Source: an uncultured Myxococcales bacterium
GTDB taxonomy: Bacteria > Myxococcota_A > UBA9042 > DTJE01
Reading direction: 5' to 3'
Assembly: GCA_903847405.1 (NCBI GenBank)
Contig: CAINDP010000078.1
Span: 1 to 46,947, forward strand
DNA: 46,947 bases
Position numbers and translations under genes: made by a program. Shown one piece after another: positions 18,074 through 27,030 of the stretch. Positions within the stretch are counted from its first letter, which is position 1. The number at the start of each line of letters is the position of its first letter. The notes beneath the pieces were generated by a model. It ran no database searches. It was not told where the DNA came from and saw only the letters and a list, made by a program, of their open reading frames with translations.

Positions 18074-19555
18074 TCAGTAGGACGACTCGCCCAGGTAGGA
18101 TTCCATCTCGCGGGACAGGGCAGGGTTCTTCAGGCGCGACAGCGCCTTCACTTCGATCTGGCGCACGCGCTCGCGGGTCAGGCCGACGGCCTCGCCCACT
18201 TCCTCCAGCGTGTGCTCGCGCCGGGTCCCGATGCCGTAGCGCAGGCGGATCACCGCCTCCTCCTTGGGCGTCAGGCCGGCCAGCAGCTTCCGGATCCCGC
18301 CGCGGAGGTCCGCTTCCACCGCTTCGTCGAACGGATGCGTCGCGTTCGTGTCCTCGACCAGGTCCATCAACGACGCGTCGTCCTCGCCGATCGGGTGCTC
18401 CAGGCTGACGGTCCGGACCGTGGTGCGCTCGGCCCGCTCGACCTGCTCGACCGTGAACCCCGTTTCCTTGGCCAGTTCCTCGGTGGTCGGGTCGCGATCC
18501 AGTTCGTGCTGCAGGCGCGTCCGGGTCCGCTGGACCTTGGACAGGCATTCCACCAGGTGCAGCGGCACGCGGATGGTGCGCCCGTGCTCGGCCAGGGCCC
18601 GCGTGATCGACTGCCGGATCCACCAGGTCGCGTAGGTGCTGAACTTGTGGCCGAACCGCCAGTCGAAGCGCCCGACGGCCTTCATCAGGCCGATGTTGCC
18701 TTCCTGGATCAGGTCCAGCAAGGGCATCCCGCGGTTCATGTAGTGCTTGGCGATGCTGACGACCAGGCGCAGGTTCGCCCGGATCATCCGGGACCGCGCC
18801 TCGGTGACGTGCCGCTGGGCGTCCGCCAGGTCGGTCACCGCCACCGCCAGGGCCTGGCCCGACAACCCGATGACCAGCCCCGCCGCACGGGCCGACGCCG
18901 CGCCGGCCAGGATGCCCGCGTCCAGGTCCAGCGCACCGAAGGCGCTGGCGTCCGAGCGGTCCTCGGGGTCCGGCCCCTCGGCGCCGTCCGACAGGCGGCC
19001 CAACTGGTGCCACAGCGTGCGCACGACCATCCGGATGATGCCGGCCCCGAACCGGAACTCGCCGTACGACTCGTGCAGCGCCGCGGCCAGCCACTCCTCG
19101 GCCTTCGCCGAGCCGTTCTTGCCCTTGCCCATGCGGCGCCAGCGGGACGCGATGTCCTCGATGCGGGCCGCGAAGGACTCCAGTTCCTGGGTCAGCGACG
19201 GCGTCCAGTCCTCGTGGCTGGACTCTTCCAGCGTCGCGACGTCCGACAGCGCCACCTCGCCCGAGGTCAGCCGGTACGGGAAGCCCAGCATGTGCTCGCG
19301 GCAGAAGGGGATGCAGACCATCAGATCGAAGGTGCGGCGGTTGCCGTCCTCCATCGCGATGGCCAGTTCCCGCTCCTCGTTCCGGGACAGCAGCGCCGTG
19401 TCGCCGACACGGCTGAGGTAGGCCAGGATGCCGTTGATCGGGGCATTCTTGTCCCCCGGCAGCATCTCCGACCGCGGGTCCTCCAGGACCTCGACGGAGG
19501 GGTCCATCTCGTCCATGGGGCTGCTGGAAATCCGTTCCTTCATGCGAGCCATCAT
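18074..19555 (-). CDS. rpoD: RpoD-like RNA polymerase sigma-70 factor
   Basis: The 493-residue protein has region 1.2 ([20 protein letters not shown]), then a non-conserved insert of ~150 residues typical of primary sigma factors. Region 2 follows ([37 protein letters not shown], with [16 protein letters not shown] for -10 recognition), then region 3 and region 4 ([21 protein letters not shown] for -35 recognition). It directs RNA polymerase to promoters. There is essentially no acidic region 1.1 and the protein is short for a primary sigma, so a second RpoD-type (group 2) factor is possible. The start ATG was chosen for GGAG six bases upstream; a GTG 24 bases earlier is the alternative. It is transcribed alone. 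Confidence 0.88.
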   Translation of the reverse strand: MMARMKERISSSPMDEMDPSVEVLEDPRSEMLPGDKNAPINGILAYLSRVGDTALLSRNEERELAIAMEDGNRRTFDLMVCIPFCREHMLGFPYRLTSGEVALSDVATLEESSHEDWTPSLTQELESFAARIEDIASRWRRMGKGKNGSAKAEEWLAAALHESYGEFRFGAGIIRMVVRTLWHQLGRLSDGAEGPDPEDRSDASAFGALDLDAGILAGAASARAAGLVIGLSGQALAVAVTDLADAQRHVTEARSRMIRANLRLVVSIAKHYMNRGMPLLDLIQEGNIGLMKAVGRFDWRFGHKFSTYATWWIRQSITRALAEHGRTIRVPLHLVECLSKVQRTRTRLQHELDRDPTTEELAKETGFTVEQVERAERTTVRTVSLEHPIGEDDASLMDLVEDTNATHPFDEAVEADLRGGIRKLLAGLTPKEEAVIRLRYGIGTRREHTLEEVGEAVGLTRERVRQIEVKALSRLKNPALSREMESYLGESSY

Positions 19556-19817
19556 CTTCGACTCCGAGCGACGGGCCACGCAAACGGAAATGCAAAAGAC
19601 GGGCCAACCGGGGGTCCCCGGAACAACCTTCGGGAATCTTCAAGTTTTCATCCCGGATAAAATAAGTCGAAATTGGACGAACGCCAGTCCCCGGTCGGGA
19701 ACCGTGATCCGAATGTCACGGGTCGCGCAAAAACCTGTCGGGAAAAGCGGCCTCCCCGGTCGCCGTTGTTGCACCCCGACGGGCCTGCCTGTCGAAAGCG
19801 GCGTGCAACCCTTCGTT
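19556..19817. other. Leader/promoter region of the sigma factor gene
   Basis: This is the left half of the ~510-base gap between the divergent sigma and ribonucleotide reductase genes. An AT-rich patch at about 19650..19680 (minus strand reads CTTATTTTATCC) stands out in GC-rich surroundings and is the likeliest place for the sigma gene promoter. No clear -35 element could be aligned. No RNA gene or other coding frame is recognised. Confidence 0.35.
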
Positions 19818-19865
19818 TGTCCATGTATTGTGGTGGCAAGGCTCCCTGACCACTAGATGTAGTGT
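19818..19865 (+). promoter_or_regulatory. Pair of NrdR boxes upstream of the ribonucleotide reductase gene
   Basis: The right box, CCACTAGATGTAGTGT (19850..19865), matches the NrdR consensus acaCwAtATaTwGtgt at 13 of 16 positions. The left box at 19818..19833 (TGTCCATGTATTGTGG) matches at about 10 of 16. Their starts are exactly 32 bases apart, the three-helical-turn spacing characteristic of cooperative NrdR binding. The right box abuts the -35 element, so binding would repress transcription when (d)ATP levels make NrdR active. Confidence 0.78.
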
Positions 19866-19872
19866 CTTTTTC

Positions 19873-19902
19873 TTGACAGCCCGGTGACTCCACGCCTATT
19901 CT
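19873..19902 (+). promoter_or_regulatory. Sigma-70-type promoter for the ribonucleotide reductase gene
   Basis: A perfect -35 TTGACA (19873..19878), an 18-base spacer and the -10 TATTCT (19897..19902) predict a transcript start near 19909 and a leader of ~160 bases. It lies directly downstream of the NrdR box pair, which supports both calls. Confidence 0.75.
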
Positions 19903-20069
19903 CCTGATTGGCGGTCACACCGTCTTCAACGAAAGGAACGGTCATTCCAGACGCGTCTCGACGGCGTGTCCTGGGAACGATCGTCCGTGGAGAATGCCCC
20001 GTGCGTCGAACATCGAATCGACGCGGGTCGCGAGGGAAGGAAGGAATGAGTGGAATTCAGGAGGATTTG

Positions 20070-22883
20070 ATGTTCGGAAGCCAGACCGCCCCGGCGGTGA
20101 CTCCAGACCAGGCGGACGAGATGCTCCGTGATGCCGCGGCCACGATGGCCGCCGCGGCGATGCCGATCGTGGAACCGCCCCCGGCACCTGCCCCCGAAGC
20201 GCCCCCGGCCGCCGCCCCTGCGGCACGGCCGTCCATCGCATACCAGCGCCGCTTCACCAAGGATGGGGTCGACCCCTTCGACGGCGTCACCTGGGAAAAG
20301 CGTTCCGCGGTCATCAACGGCGAGGAAGGCCGCGAGGTCTTCCGCCAGGACGACATGGACTTCCCGTCGTTCTACAGCCAGTCCGCGACGAACGTCATCG
20401 CGTCGAAGTACTTCCGCGGAATCCTGGGCACGCCCCAGCGGGAACGCAGCGTGCGCGCCATGATTTCCCGCGTGGTGGACACCATGGCCCGCTGGGCGTT
20501 CGAGGACGGCTACCTCGACGCGGACGGGGCCAAGGCCTTCCACGACGAACTGGCCTACCTGATCCTCCACCAGTTCGGGTCCTTCAACAGCCCCGTCTGG
20601 TTCAACGTCGGCGTCGAGGCCCGCCCCCAGTGCTCGGCCTGCTTCATCAACGCGGTCGAGGACACGATGGAGTCCATCCTGGGCCTCGTGAAGACCGAAG
20701 GCATGCTGTTCAAGTTCGGGTCGGGCACGGGGACGAACTTCTCGCCGCTGCGGTCGTCCAAGGAACGCCTGCGCGGCGGCGGCCTCCCGTCCGGCCCCGT
20801 GTCGTTCATGCGCGGCTTCGACGCGTTCGCGGGCGTCATCAAGTCGGGCGGCAAGACGCGCCGCGCGGCCAAGATGGTCATCCTGAACGTGGACCACCCC
20901 GACATCATGGAATTCATCACCTGCAAGGTGGATGAAGAAAAAAAGGCCCACGCCCTGATCGAGGCCGGCTACGACGGGTCCTTCGGCGGCGAGGCGTACG
21001 AGTCCATCGCGTTCCAGAACGCCAACAACTCGGTCCGCCTGACCGACGAGTTCATGCAGGCGGTCGAGCGGGACGGGAAGTGGCAGACCCACGCCGTCAC
21101 CACGGGCAAGGTTCAGGAAACCCTGAAGGCCCGGGAGGTCATGCGGGCGATCGCCGACGCGGCCTGGGCCTGCGGCGACCCCGGCATCCAGTTCGATTCG
21201 ACGACCAACGACTGGCACACGTGCGCCAACACCGGGCGGATCAACGCATCGAACCCGTGCAGCGAGTTCATGTTCCTGGACAACTCGGCCTGCAACCTGG
21301 CGTCCCTGAACCTGATGAAGTTCCTGATGGCCGACGGCACCTTCGACACGGACAGCTACCGGCACGCGGTCCGGACCTTCATCCTGGCCCAGGAAGTGGT
21401 CATCAGCCGCGCGAACTACCCGACCGACGCCATCGGCGTCAACAGCGAAAAGTACCGTCCCCTGGGCCTGGGCTACGCGAACCTGGGCGCGCTGCTGATG
21501 CAGTGGGGCCTGCCCTACGACAGCGAGGGCGGCCGGGCCATCGCCGGCGCCATCACGGCCCTGCTGACCGGCGAGGCGTACGCCCAGAGCGCCCGCATCG
21601 CCGCCCGCGTGGGTCCCTTCGCGGGCTTCGCGGAAAACCGCGATCCCATGCTGCGCGTGATCCGCAAGCACCGGTCTGCCATGGATCGCATCGCCGACCG
21701 CTACGTGCCCCGGGCCCTGATGGACGCGGCACGCCAGTCCTGGGAGGACGCCGTCCACCTGGGCGAGGTCCACGGCTACCGCAACTCCCAGACGACGCTG
21801 CTGGCGCCCACCGGCACCATCGGCTTCATGATGGATTGCGACACGACGGGCATCGAGCCCGACATGGCCATCGTCAAGTACAAGAACCTGGTCGGCGGCG
21901 GCCTGATGAAGATCGTCAACCAGACGGTCCCGGCCGCGCTGCGCCGCCTGGGCTACGACGACGACAACGTCAAGCAGGTCCTGGACTTCATCGAGAAGAG
22001 CGACACCATCGAGGGCGCTCCCTCGCTGCGGGACGAGCACCTTCCCGTGTTCGACTGCGCGTTCAAGCCGGCCCGGGGCGTCCGGTGCATCGCGGTGGAC
22101 GGCCACGTGCGGATGATGGCGGCGGTCCAGCCGTTCCTGTCCGGCGCCATCAGCAAGACCGTGAACATGCCCAACGACGCCACGCCCGACGACGTCATGA
22201 AGACGTACATGGACGCTTGGCGCCTGGGCCTGAAGTCCCTGGCGATCTACCGCGACGGGTCCAAGAAGGCCCAGCCGGTCACCACCAGCAAGGACGGCGA
22301 AAACGCCGGATCGAGGGCGTCGATCCCGGCGGAAGCGACGCGGCCCCTGCGGACGCGCCTGCCCGACGAGCGGCAGTCCATCACCCACAAGTTCAGCATC
22401 GCCGGCCTGGACGGGTACATCACGGTCGGCATGTACACCGACGGGACGCCCGGGGAAATCTTCATCCTCATGGCCAAGCAGGGCAGCGTCATCAGCGGGC
22501 TGATGGACTCCTTCGCGACCTCCGTGTCCATCGCGCTGCAGTACGGCGTGCCGCTGCCCGTCCTGGTGGACAAGTTCGCCCACGTCCGCTTCGAGCCGGC
22601 CGGCTACTCGACGAATCCCCAGATCGGCTATGCCAAGTCGATCGTCGACTACGTGTTCCGCTGGCTGGCCCTGAAGTTCCTGACGCCCGAGCAGCGGAAG
22701 GTCGAGGAAACGGTCGCGGACATCGAGGCCAAGCAGGGCGTCACGACCACGCCGCCCCAGCAGAACGAACTGTTCCAGAACTCGCTGGATGCCCCGCCGT
22801 GCAGCAACTGCGGGCACCAGATGGTCCGCAACGGGGCCTGCTACAAGTGTCCGAACTGCGGCGAGACTTCCGGCTGCTCCTGA
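20070..22883 (+). CDS. nrdJ: Vitamin B12-dependent (class II) ribonucleoside-diphosphate reductase
   Basis: The 937-residue enzyme reduces ribonucleotides to deoxyribonucleotides with adenosylcobalamin. Visible landmarks are FGSFNSPVWFN, the substrate-site cysteine segment CSACFINAVEDTMESI, NPCSEFMFLDNSACNLASLNL, LLAPTGTIGFMMDCDTTGIEP, and a C-terminal zinc-ribbon-like tail with CxxC pairs (CSNCGHQM, CPNCGETSGC). No N-terminal ATP-cone is evident; the N terminus is Ala/Pro-rich. I chose ATG 20070 because AGGAGG lies five bases upstream; an in-frame ATG at 20046 is weaker. Regulation by NrdR is strongly suggested upstream. It is a single-gene transcription unit, and a class II enzyme works with or without oxygen. 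Confidence 0.95.
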   Translation: MFGSQTAPAVTPDQADEMLRDAAATMAAAAMPIVEPPPAPAPEAPPAAAPAARPSIAYQRRFTKDGVDPFDGVTWEKRSAVINGEEGREVFRQDDMDFPSFYSQSATNVIASKYFRGILGTPQRERSVRAMISRVVDTMARWAFEDGYLDADGAKAFHDELAYLILHQFGSFNSPVWFNVGVEARPQCSACFINAVEDTMESILGLVKTEGMLFKFGSGTGTNFSPLRSSKERLRGGGLPSGPVSFMRGFDAFAGVIKSGGKTRRAAKMVILNVDHPDIMEFITCKVDEEKKAHALIEAGYDGSFGGEAYESIAFQNANNSVRLTDEFMQAVERDGKWQTHAVTTGKVQETLKAREVMRAIADAAWACGDPGIQFDSTTNDWHTCANTGRINASNPCSEFMFLDNSACNLASLNLMKFLMADGTFDTDSYRHAVRTFILAQEVVISRANYPTDAIGVNSEKYRPLGLGYANLGALLMQWGLPYDSEGGRAIAGAITALLTGEAYAQSARIAARVGPFAGFAENRDPMLRVIRKHRSAMDRIADRYVPRALMDAARQSWEDAVHLGEVHGYRNSQTTLLAPTGTIGFMMDCDTTGIEPDMAIVKYKNLVGGGLMKIVNQTVPAALRRLGYDDDNVKQVLDFIEKSDTIEGAPSLRDEHLPVFDCAFKPARGVRCIAVDGHVRMMAAVQPFLSGAISKTVNMPNDATPDDVMKTYMDAWRLGLKSLAIYRDGSKKAQPVTTSKDGENAGSRASIPAEATRPLRTRLPDERQSITHKFSIAGLDGYITVGMYTDGTPGEIFILMAKQGSVISGLMDSFATSVSIALQYGVPLPVLVDKFAHVRFEPAGYSTNPQIGYAKSIVDYVFRWLALKFLTPEQRKVEETVADIEAKQGVTTTPPQQNELFQNSLDAPPCSNCGHQMVRNGACYKCPNCGETSGCS

Positions 22884-23003
22884 CCCCCTTCTGCCCCCCT
22901 CCGCAACCCATCAGAAACCCATACGGATTGCTTCGTCCGGGTCGTATCCCGATCCGGGTGCCTCGTCAGGCGCGAGCCGTCTGACGCGATGCGAAAAAAT
23001 CCC

Positions 23004-23031
23004 TTGCAACGCTCCGGCATCCGGATATCGT
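23004..23031 (+). promoter_or_regulatory. Weak candidate promoter for the beta-oxidation genes
   Basis: TTGCAA (23004..23009), a 16-base spacer and TATCGT (23026..23031) lie ~110 bases before the FadN-like start in the 257-base gap after nrdJ. The rest of that gap shows no terminator and no further gene that I can recognise. Confidence 0.35.
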
Positions 23032-23140
23032 ACCTGTTATCTGCCGAGGGACGTCGCCCCGAAGGGACGTCATCGAGCCAGCGGGCTCCCAAAACATGGG
23101 GGAGTCCTGTCGTTTCTCTGGTAGGCACGGGAGGTACATC

Positions 23141-25540
23141 ATGGCGCGTAGGATCGACAAGGCCGTAGTGCTGGGCGCCGGAGTCATGGGCTCCGGAATC
23201 GCCGCCCACCTGGCGAATGCAGGAATCCCCTGCCTTCTGCTGGACATCGTCCCCCCGAACCTGACGGAAGAAGAGAAGACGAATCCGATTCATCGGAATC
23301 GCTTCGCTCTCGCCGGGATCGAGGTCGCCAAGAAGTTCAAGCCGGCCCCGCTGTTCTACCACGAGAAGTTCGCGTCCCTCGTCACCGTCGGAAACTTCGA
23401 GGACGACCTCGAGAAGATCTCCGACTGTGACCTGATCATCGAAGTCGTGGTCGAGAACCTGGACATCAAGCGCAAGCTGTTCACGCGGATCGAGCCCTTG
23501 ATGAAGTGGGGCGCCATCATTTCCTCGAACACCTCCGGCCTGTCGATCAAGTCGATGACCGACGGTTTCGGCCCGCAGTTCAAGCAGAACTTCCTGGTCA
23601 CGCACTTCTTCAATCCCGTACGCTTCATGAAGCTGCTCGAGATCGTGTCCGGCCCGGACACCGATCCCGAAGTCGTCGATACGTGGGTGCACTTCGGCCA
23701 GGAGATCCTGGGCAAGGGCATCGTCTTCGGCAAGGACACCCCGAACTTCGTCGCCAACCGCATCGGCGTCTACGCCATCAACAAGACCATCCAGTTGATG
23801 ATGGAAGGCGACTACACGATCGAGGAAGTGGACGCCGTGTTCGGCAAGCCGATGGGCCACCCGGGCTCCGCGGCCTTCAAGACGGCCGACCTCGTCGGCG
23901 TCGACACGTACAAGCACGTTTCGGCGAACTGCTACGACAACCTGCCGAACGACGATGAGCGGCCCGTGTTCCAGCTTCCCGACTTCATCCACAAGATGGT
24001 CGAGAACAAGTGGCTGGGCGGCAAGACCAAGGGCGGGTTCTACAAGAAGGAAGTCGGCCCCGACGGCAAGCGGCTGGCCCTGGCGCTGGACTGGAAGACC
24101 TGCACGTACCGTGAGGCGACCCGTCCGTCCTTCGACTCCGTCAAGTCCACCAAGGGCGTGGCCGATTGCGGCGAGCGCATCCGGAACCTGCTGAACGGCA
24201 ACGACCGCGCCCAGGAACTGGCGTGGAAGTCCCTGGCCGCCACCCTGATCTACACGGCCAAGCGCGTGGGCGAGATCGCCGACGACGTCGTCAACATCGA
24301 CAACGGCATGCGCTGGGGCTTCAACTGGGAACTCGGGCCATTCGAAGTGTGGGACGCGATCGGCGTGAAGGATAGCGTCGCCAAGATGGAAGCGATGGGC
24401 CTGAAGGTTCCGCAGAACATCAAGACGATGATCGAGAAGAGCGAAGGCACCTTCTACAAGAAGGAAGGCATCCAGCGCTACCGCTGGGACTTCCTGACGA
24501 ACGCCTACGTGGCGATCAACAAGCCCGACTCCTTCATCCTGCTGGGTGACCTCAAGGAGCAGGGCAAGATCATCAAGGAGAACTTCGGCGCCACGCTGTA
24601 CGACCTGGGCGACGGCATCGCCGGGCTCGAGTTCCACACCAAGATGAACTCCATCGACACCGACATCATCGACATGCTGCACGAGAGCGTCGATGAGGTC
24701 GAAGCGAACTGGAACGGCATGGTCATCGGCGGCCACGCGGACAACTTCAGCGTCGGCGCCAACATCGGCATGGTCCTGATGGCTGCCCAGATGGGCAACT
24801 GGGACATGCTGGACGAGATGATCGCGCGCCTGCAGAACGCCGGCACCCGGATGAAGTACTGCAAGAAGCCCGTCGTCACGGCCCCCTACGGCATGGCGTT
24901 GGGCGGCGGCTGCGAAATCAGCATCCACGGCACGCGCATCCAGGCCGCGGCCGAAACGTACATGGGCCTCGTCGAGATCGGCGTCGGCGTCCTGCCCGCC
25001 GGCGGCGGCTGCAAGGAACTGGTCTGCCGGCTGCTCCAGGGCATGCCCGCCGACATGAAGGGCTGCTCGCGGATGCCCTACCTGCAGAAGGCGTTCGAGA
25101 ACATCGCCACGGCGAAGGTCTCCACGTCGGCCGAAATGGCCCGCAGCCTCGGCTACCTGCGGCCCCAGGACGGCGTGTCGCTGTCCCGCGACCGCCAGAT
25201 CTACGACGCCAAGCAGGTCGCCCTGGGCCTGTGGCGCGCCGGTTACCGCCCGCCGCCGCCCCCGGACTGGCTGATCATGCCCGGACCCGACGGCGCGGCC
25301 CTGTTCCTGGCCGGGCTGGAGCAGTTCGGCGCGGGTGGCTTCGCGACGCCGCATGACGTCGTCGCCGGCAAGCAGATCGCCAAGGTCATCACGGGCGGCA
25401 ACTGCCGTCCGGGCACCGCGGTCACCGAGCAGTACCTGCTGGACCTGGAAAAGGAAGGCTTCCTCTTCCTGATGGGCACCAAGGGCACCCAGGACCGCAT
25501 CGAGCACATGCTGAAGACCGGCAAGCCGTTGCGGAACTAG
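23141..25540 (+). CDS. fadN: Bifunctional 3-hydroxyacyl-CoA dehydrogenase / enoyl-CoA hydratase (FadN-like)
   Basis: The 799-residue protein carries two beta-oxidation steps. The N-terminal NAD-binding dehydrogenase begins VVLGAGVMGSGIAAHLANAG and has the catalytic histidine in VTHFFNP. The C-terminal crotonase-type hydratase domain (about residues 500-690) has the two glutamate sites in GGGCEISI and LVEIGVGVLPAGGG. This dehydrogenase-first order is that of Bacillus FadN, the reverse of E. coli FadB. It converts enoyl-CoA to 3-ketoacyl-CoA, making NADH. The ATG start has GGGAGG six bases upstream. The thiolase that completes the cycle follows after a strong hairpin, so the two are expressed together or with tuned ratios. 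Confidence 0.92.
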   Translation: MARRIDKAVVLGAGVMGSGIAAHLANAGIPCLLLDIVPPNLTEEEKTNPIHRNRFALAGIEVAKKFKPAPLFYHEKFASLVTVGNFEDDLEKISDCDLIIEVVVENLDIKRKLFTRIEPLMKWGAIISSNTSGLSIKSMTDGFGPQFKQNFLVTHFFNPVRFMKLLEIVSGPDTDPEVVDTWVHFGQEILGKGIVFGKDTPNFVANRIGVYAINKTIQLMMEGDYTIEEVDAVFGKPMGHPGSAAFKTADLVGVDTYKHVSANCYDNLPNDDERPVFQLPDFIHKMVENKWLGGKTKGGFYKKEVGPDGKRLALALDWKTCTYREATRPSFDSVKSTKGVADCGERIRNLLNGNDRAQELAWKSLAATLIYTAKRVGEIADDVVNIDNGMRWGFNWELGPFEVWDAIGVKDSVAKMEAMGLKVPQNIKTMIEKSEGTFYKKEGIQRYRWDFLTNAYVAINKPDSFILLGDLKEQGKIIKENFGATLYDLGDGIAGLEFHTKMNSIDTDIIDMLHESVDEVEANWNGMVIGGHADNFSVGANIGMVLMAAQMGNWDMLDEMIARLQNAGTRMKYCKKPVVTAPYGMALGGGCEISIHGTRIQAAAETYMGLVEIGVGVLPAGGGCKELVCRLLQGMPADMKGCSRMPYLQKAFENIATAKVSTSAEMARSLGYLRPQDGVSLSRDRQIYDAKQVALGLWRAGYRPPPPPDWLIMPGPDGAALFLAGLEQFGAGGFATPHDVVAGKQIAKVITGGNCRPGTAVTEQYLLDLEKEGFLFLMGTKGTQDRIEHMLKTGKPLRN

Positions 25541-25556
25541 TTCGGACCGATGTTCG

Positions 25557-25585
25557 GGGGCCCCCGGGGCGTTCCCGGGGGCCCC
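25557..25585 (+). terminator. Strong GC hairpin between the FadN-like gene and the thiolase gene
   Basis: GGGGCCCCCGGG (25557..25568) pairs perfectly with CCCGGGGGCCCC (25574..25585) around a five-base loop. It begins 16 bases after the stop. No T-run follows, so it may act as a partial terminator, a processing site or an mRNA 3' stabiliser rather than a full intrinsic terminator. Confidence 0.55.
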
Positions 25586-25652
25586 GTGCTGAAAATTTGC
25601 GGCGCGGGGTCAAGCGAATTGCGGGCCCCGGCCATTGAATGAGGTAGTGGCA

Positions 25653-26828
25653 ATGTCTAAGAACGTTTATATCGTTTCGGCAGCCCGTACGGCCGTCGGC
25701 AAGGCGATCAAGGGGACCCTGCGGTCCTACCGGCCCGAGGATCTGGGCGCCAACGCCATCAAGGAAGTCCTGGCCCGCGTGGCCGGCAAGTTCCCGGCGG
25801 CGGACGTCGACGACGTGATCATGGGTTGCGCGATGCCCGAAGGCACCCAGGGCATGAACATCTCCCGTATGTGCATGTTCCTCGCGGGCATGCCCTACAC
25901 GGTCCCGGCGTTCACCGTCAACCGGTTCTGCTCCTCGGGTCTGCAGGCCATCGCCCTGGGCGCCCAGGCCATTGCGGCCGGCTACAGCGACGTGATCCTG
26001 GCGGGCGGCGTTGAATCGATGTCCACGGTCCCGATGGGCGGCTACAACCTGCTGCCGCACCCGGGCCTGATCGTCGACTACCCGGCGGCCTACACCGGCA
26101 TGGGCATCACGGCGGAAATCGTCGCCGACAAGTACGGCGTCACCCGCGAGATGCAGGATGCCTTCGCCGTGGCGTCGAACGTCAAGGCGGCGGCGGCGAT
26201 CAAGGCCGGCAAGTTCAAGGACGAAATCGTCCCCCTGCAGGTCTATGACTACGAAAAGGGCGCCATGGTCACGTTCGACACGGACGAAGGTCCGCGCGCC
26301 GACACGACCATCGAAGGCCTCGCCAAGCTGAAGCCCGCGTTCAAGACCACGGGTTCGGTCACGGCCGGATCGTCCTCCCAGGTGTCCGACGGCGGCGCCG
26401 CGGTCCTGCTGATGTCCGAGGAAGCGGTCAAGAAGTACGACCTGGCCCCCCTGGCCCGGTTCGTGGGCTTCCAGGTCGCCGGCGTGCCCCCGGAAATCAT
26501 GGGCATCGGCCCGTCCGAAGCCATTCCGAAGCTGTTCAAGAAGCACGGCATCGGCGACAAGGACGTGTCCTTCTACGAGCTGAACGAGGCCTTCGCGGCC
26601 CAGGCCATCGCCTGCGTGAACCTGCTGTCCGCGTCGGTCGGCCTGGACGCGTCCAAGGTCAACCCGAACGGCGGCGCCATCGCTCTGGGTCACCCCCTGG
26701 GCTGCACCGGCGCGAAGCTGGCCGTCCAGACGATCTACGAACTGAAGCGGACCGGCGGCAAGTACGGCGTCATCTCCATGTGCATCGGCGGCGGCATGGG
26801 CGGCGCCGGGCTCATCGAGCGCGTCTGA
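25653..26828 (+). CDS. fadA: Acetyl-CoA C-acyltransferase (3-ketoacyl-CoA thiolase)
   Basis: The 391-residue thiolase cleaves 3-ketoacyl-CoA with CoA to release acetyl-CoA. The acyl-accepting cysteine is in VNRFCSSGLQAIA. The C-terminal catalytic residues are in NGGAIALGHPLGCTGAK (His) and SMCIGGGMGGA (Cys). NEAFAAQA is also present. I chose ATG 25653 (MSKNVYIVSAART), with GAGG about nine bases upstream, over an in-frame upstream start. Length is typical. Together with the FadN-like protein it gives a complete hydration-oxidation-thiolysis module; no acyl-CoA dehydrogenase is in the window. Confidence 0.95.
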   Translation: MSKNVYIVSAARTAVGKAIKGTLRSYRPEDLGANAIKEVLARVAGKFPAADVDDVIMGCAMPEGTQGMNISRMCMFLAGMPYTVPAFTVNRFCSSGLQAIALGAQAIAAGYSDVILAGGVESMSTVPMGGYNLLPHPGLIVDYPAAYTGMGITAEIVADKYGVTREMQDAFAVASNVKAAAAIKAGKFKDEIVPLQVYDYEKGAMVTFDTDEGPRADTTIEGLAKLKPAFKTTGSVTAGSSSQVSDGGAAVLLMSEEAVKKYDLAPLARFVGFQVAGVPPEIMGIGPSEAIPKLFKKHGIGDKDVSFYELNEAFAAQAIACVNLLSASVGLDASKVNPNGGAIALGHPLGCTGAKLAVQTIYELKRTGGKYGVISMCIGGGMGGAGLIERV

Positions 26829-26854
26829 TCCCGACTCCCGCTTGAACGAACGGC

Positions 26855-26886
26855 CCTCCGGGGCCCGGGTGACCGGGTCCCGGAGG
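26855..26886 (+). terminator. Long hairpin after the thiolase gene
   Basis: Bases 26855..26868 pair with 26873..26886 as a 14-bp stem (one G-U pair) closed by a four-base loop (GTGA); the outer arms are CCTCCGGG and CCCGGAGG. It starts 26 bases after the thiolase stop in a convergent gap, as expected for a terminator, although there is no T tract. Confidence 0.6.
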
Positions 26887-26915
26887 CGCCGGCAAACCCC
26901 CTTCAATCAATCGCC

Positions 26916-26970
26916 GGAAAATGGGGACAGACACCGATTTTCTGGAAATCGGTGTCTGTCCCCATTTTCC
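26916..26970. repeat. Perfect 25-bp inverted repeat of the GGGGACAGACACCGATTT family
   Basis: The arm 26916..26940 is perfectly complementary to 26946..26970, with a five-base loop. Each arm contains the core GGGGACAGACACCGATTT. The element sits between the convergent thiolase and atpC genes. The same core recurs at ~34.4 kb and ~45.6 kb in the window. Such head-to-head intergenic units are typical of REP/BIME-like repeats. Confidence 0.9.
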
Positions 26971-27030
26971 CGAAGTCGTCCACGTGGACGTTCACGATGT
27001 TTACGATGAGGAAAGGGGAGGAAGGGCAGG

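Noticed and set aside
19909-20069. Possible cobalamin riboswitch in the leader of the B12-dependent reductase
   Set aside because: The predicted leader is only ~160 bases and I could not find a B12-box or the expected pairing; NrdR boxes explain regulation.
19926-22817. A 963-codon minus-strand frame opposite nrdJ
   Set aside because: Shadow of nrdJ; no domains, and nrdJ shows family motifs throughout.
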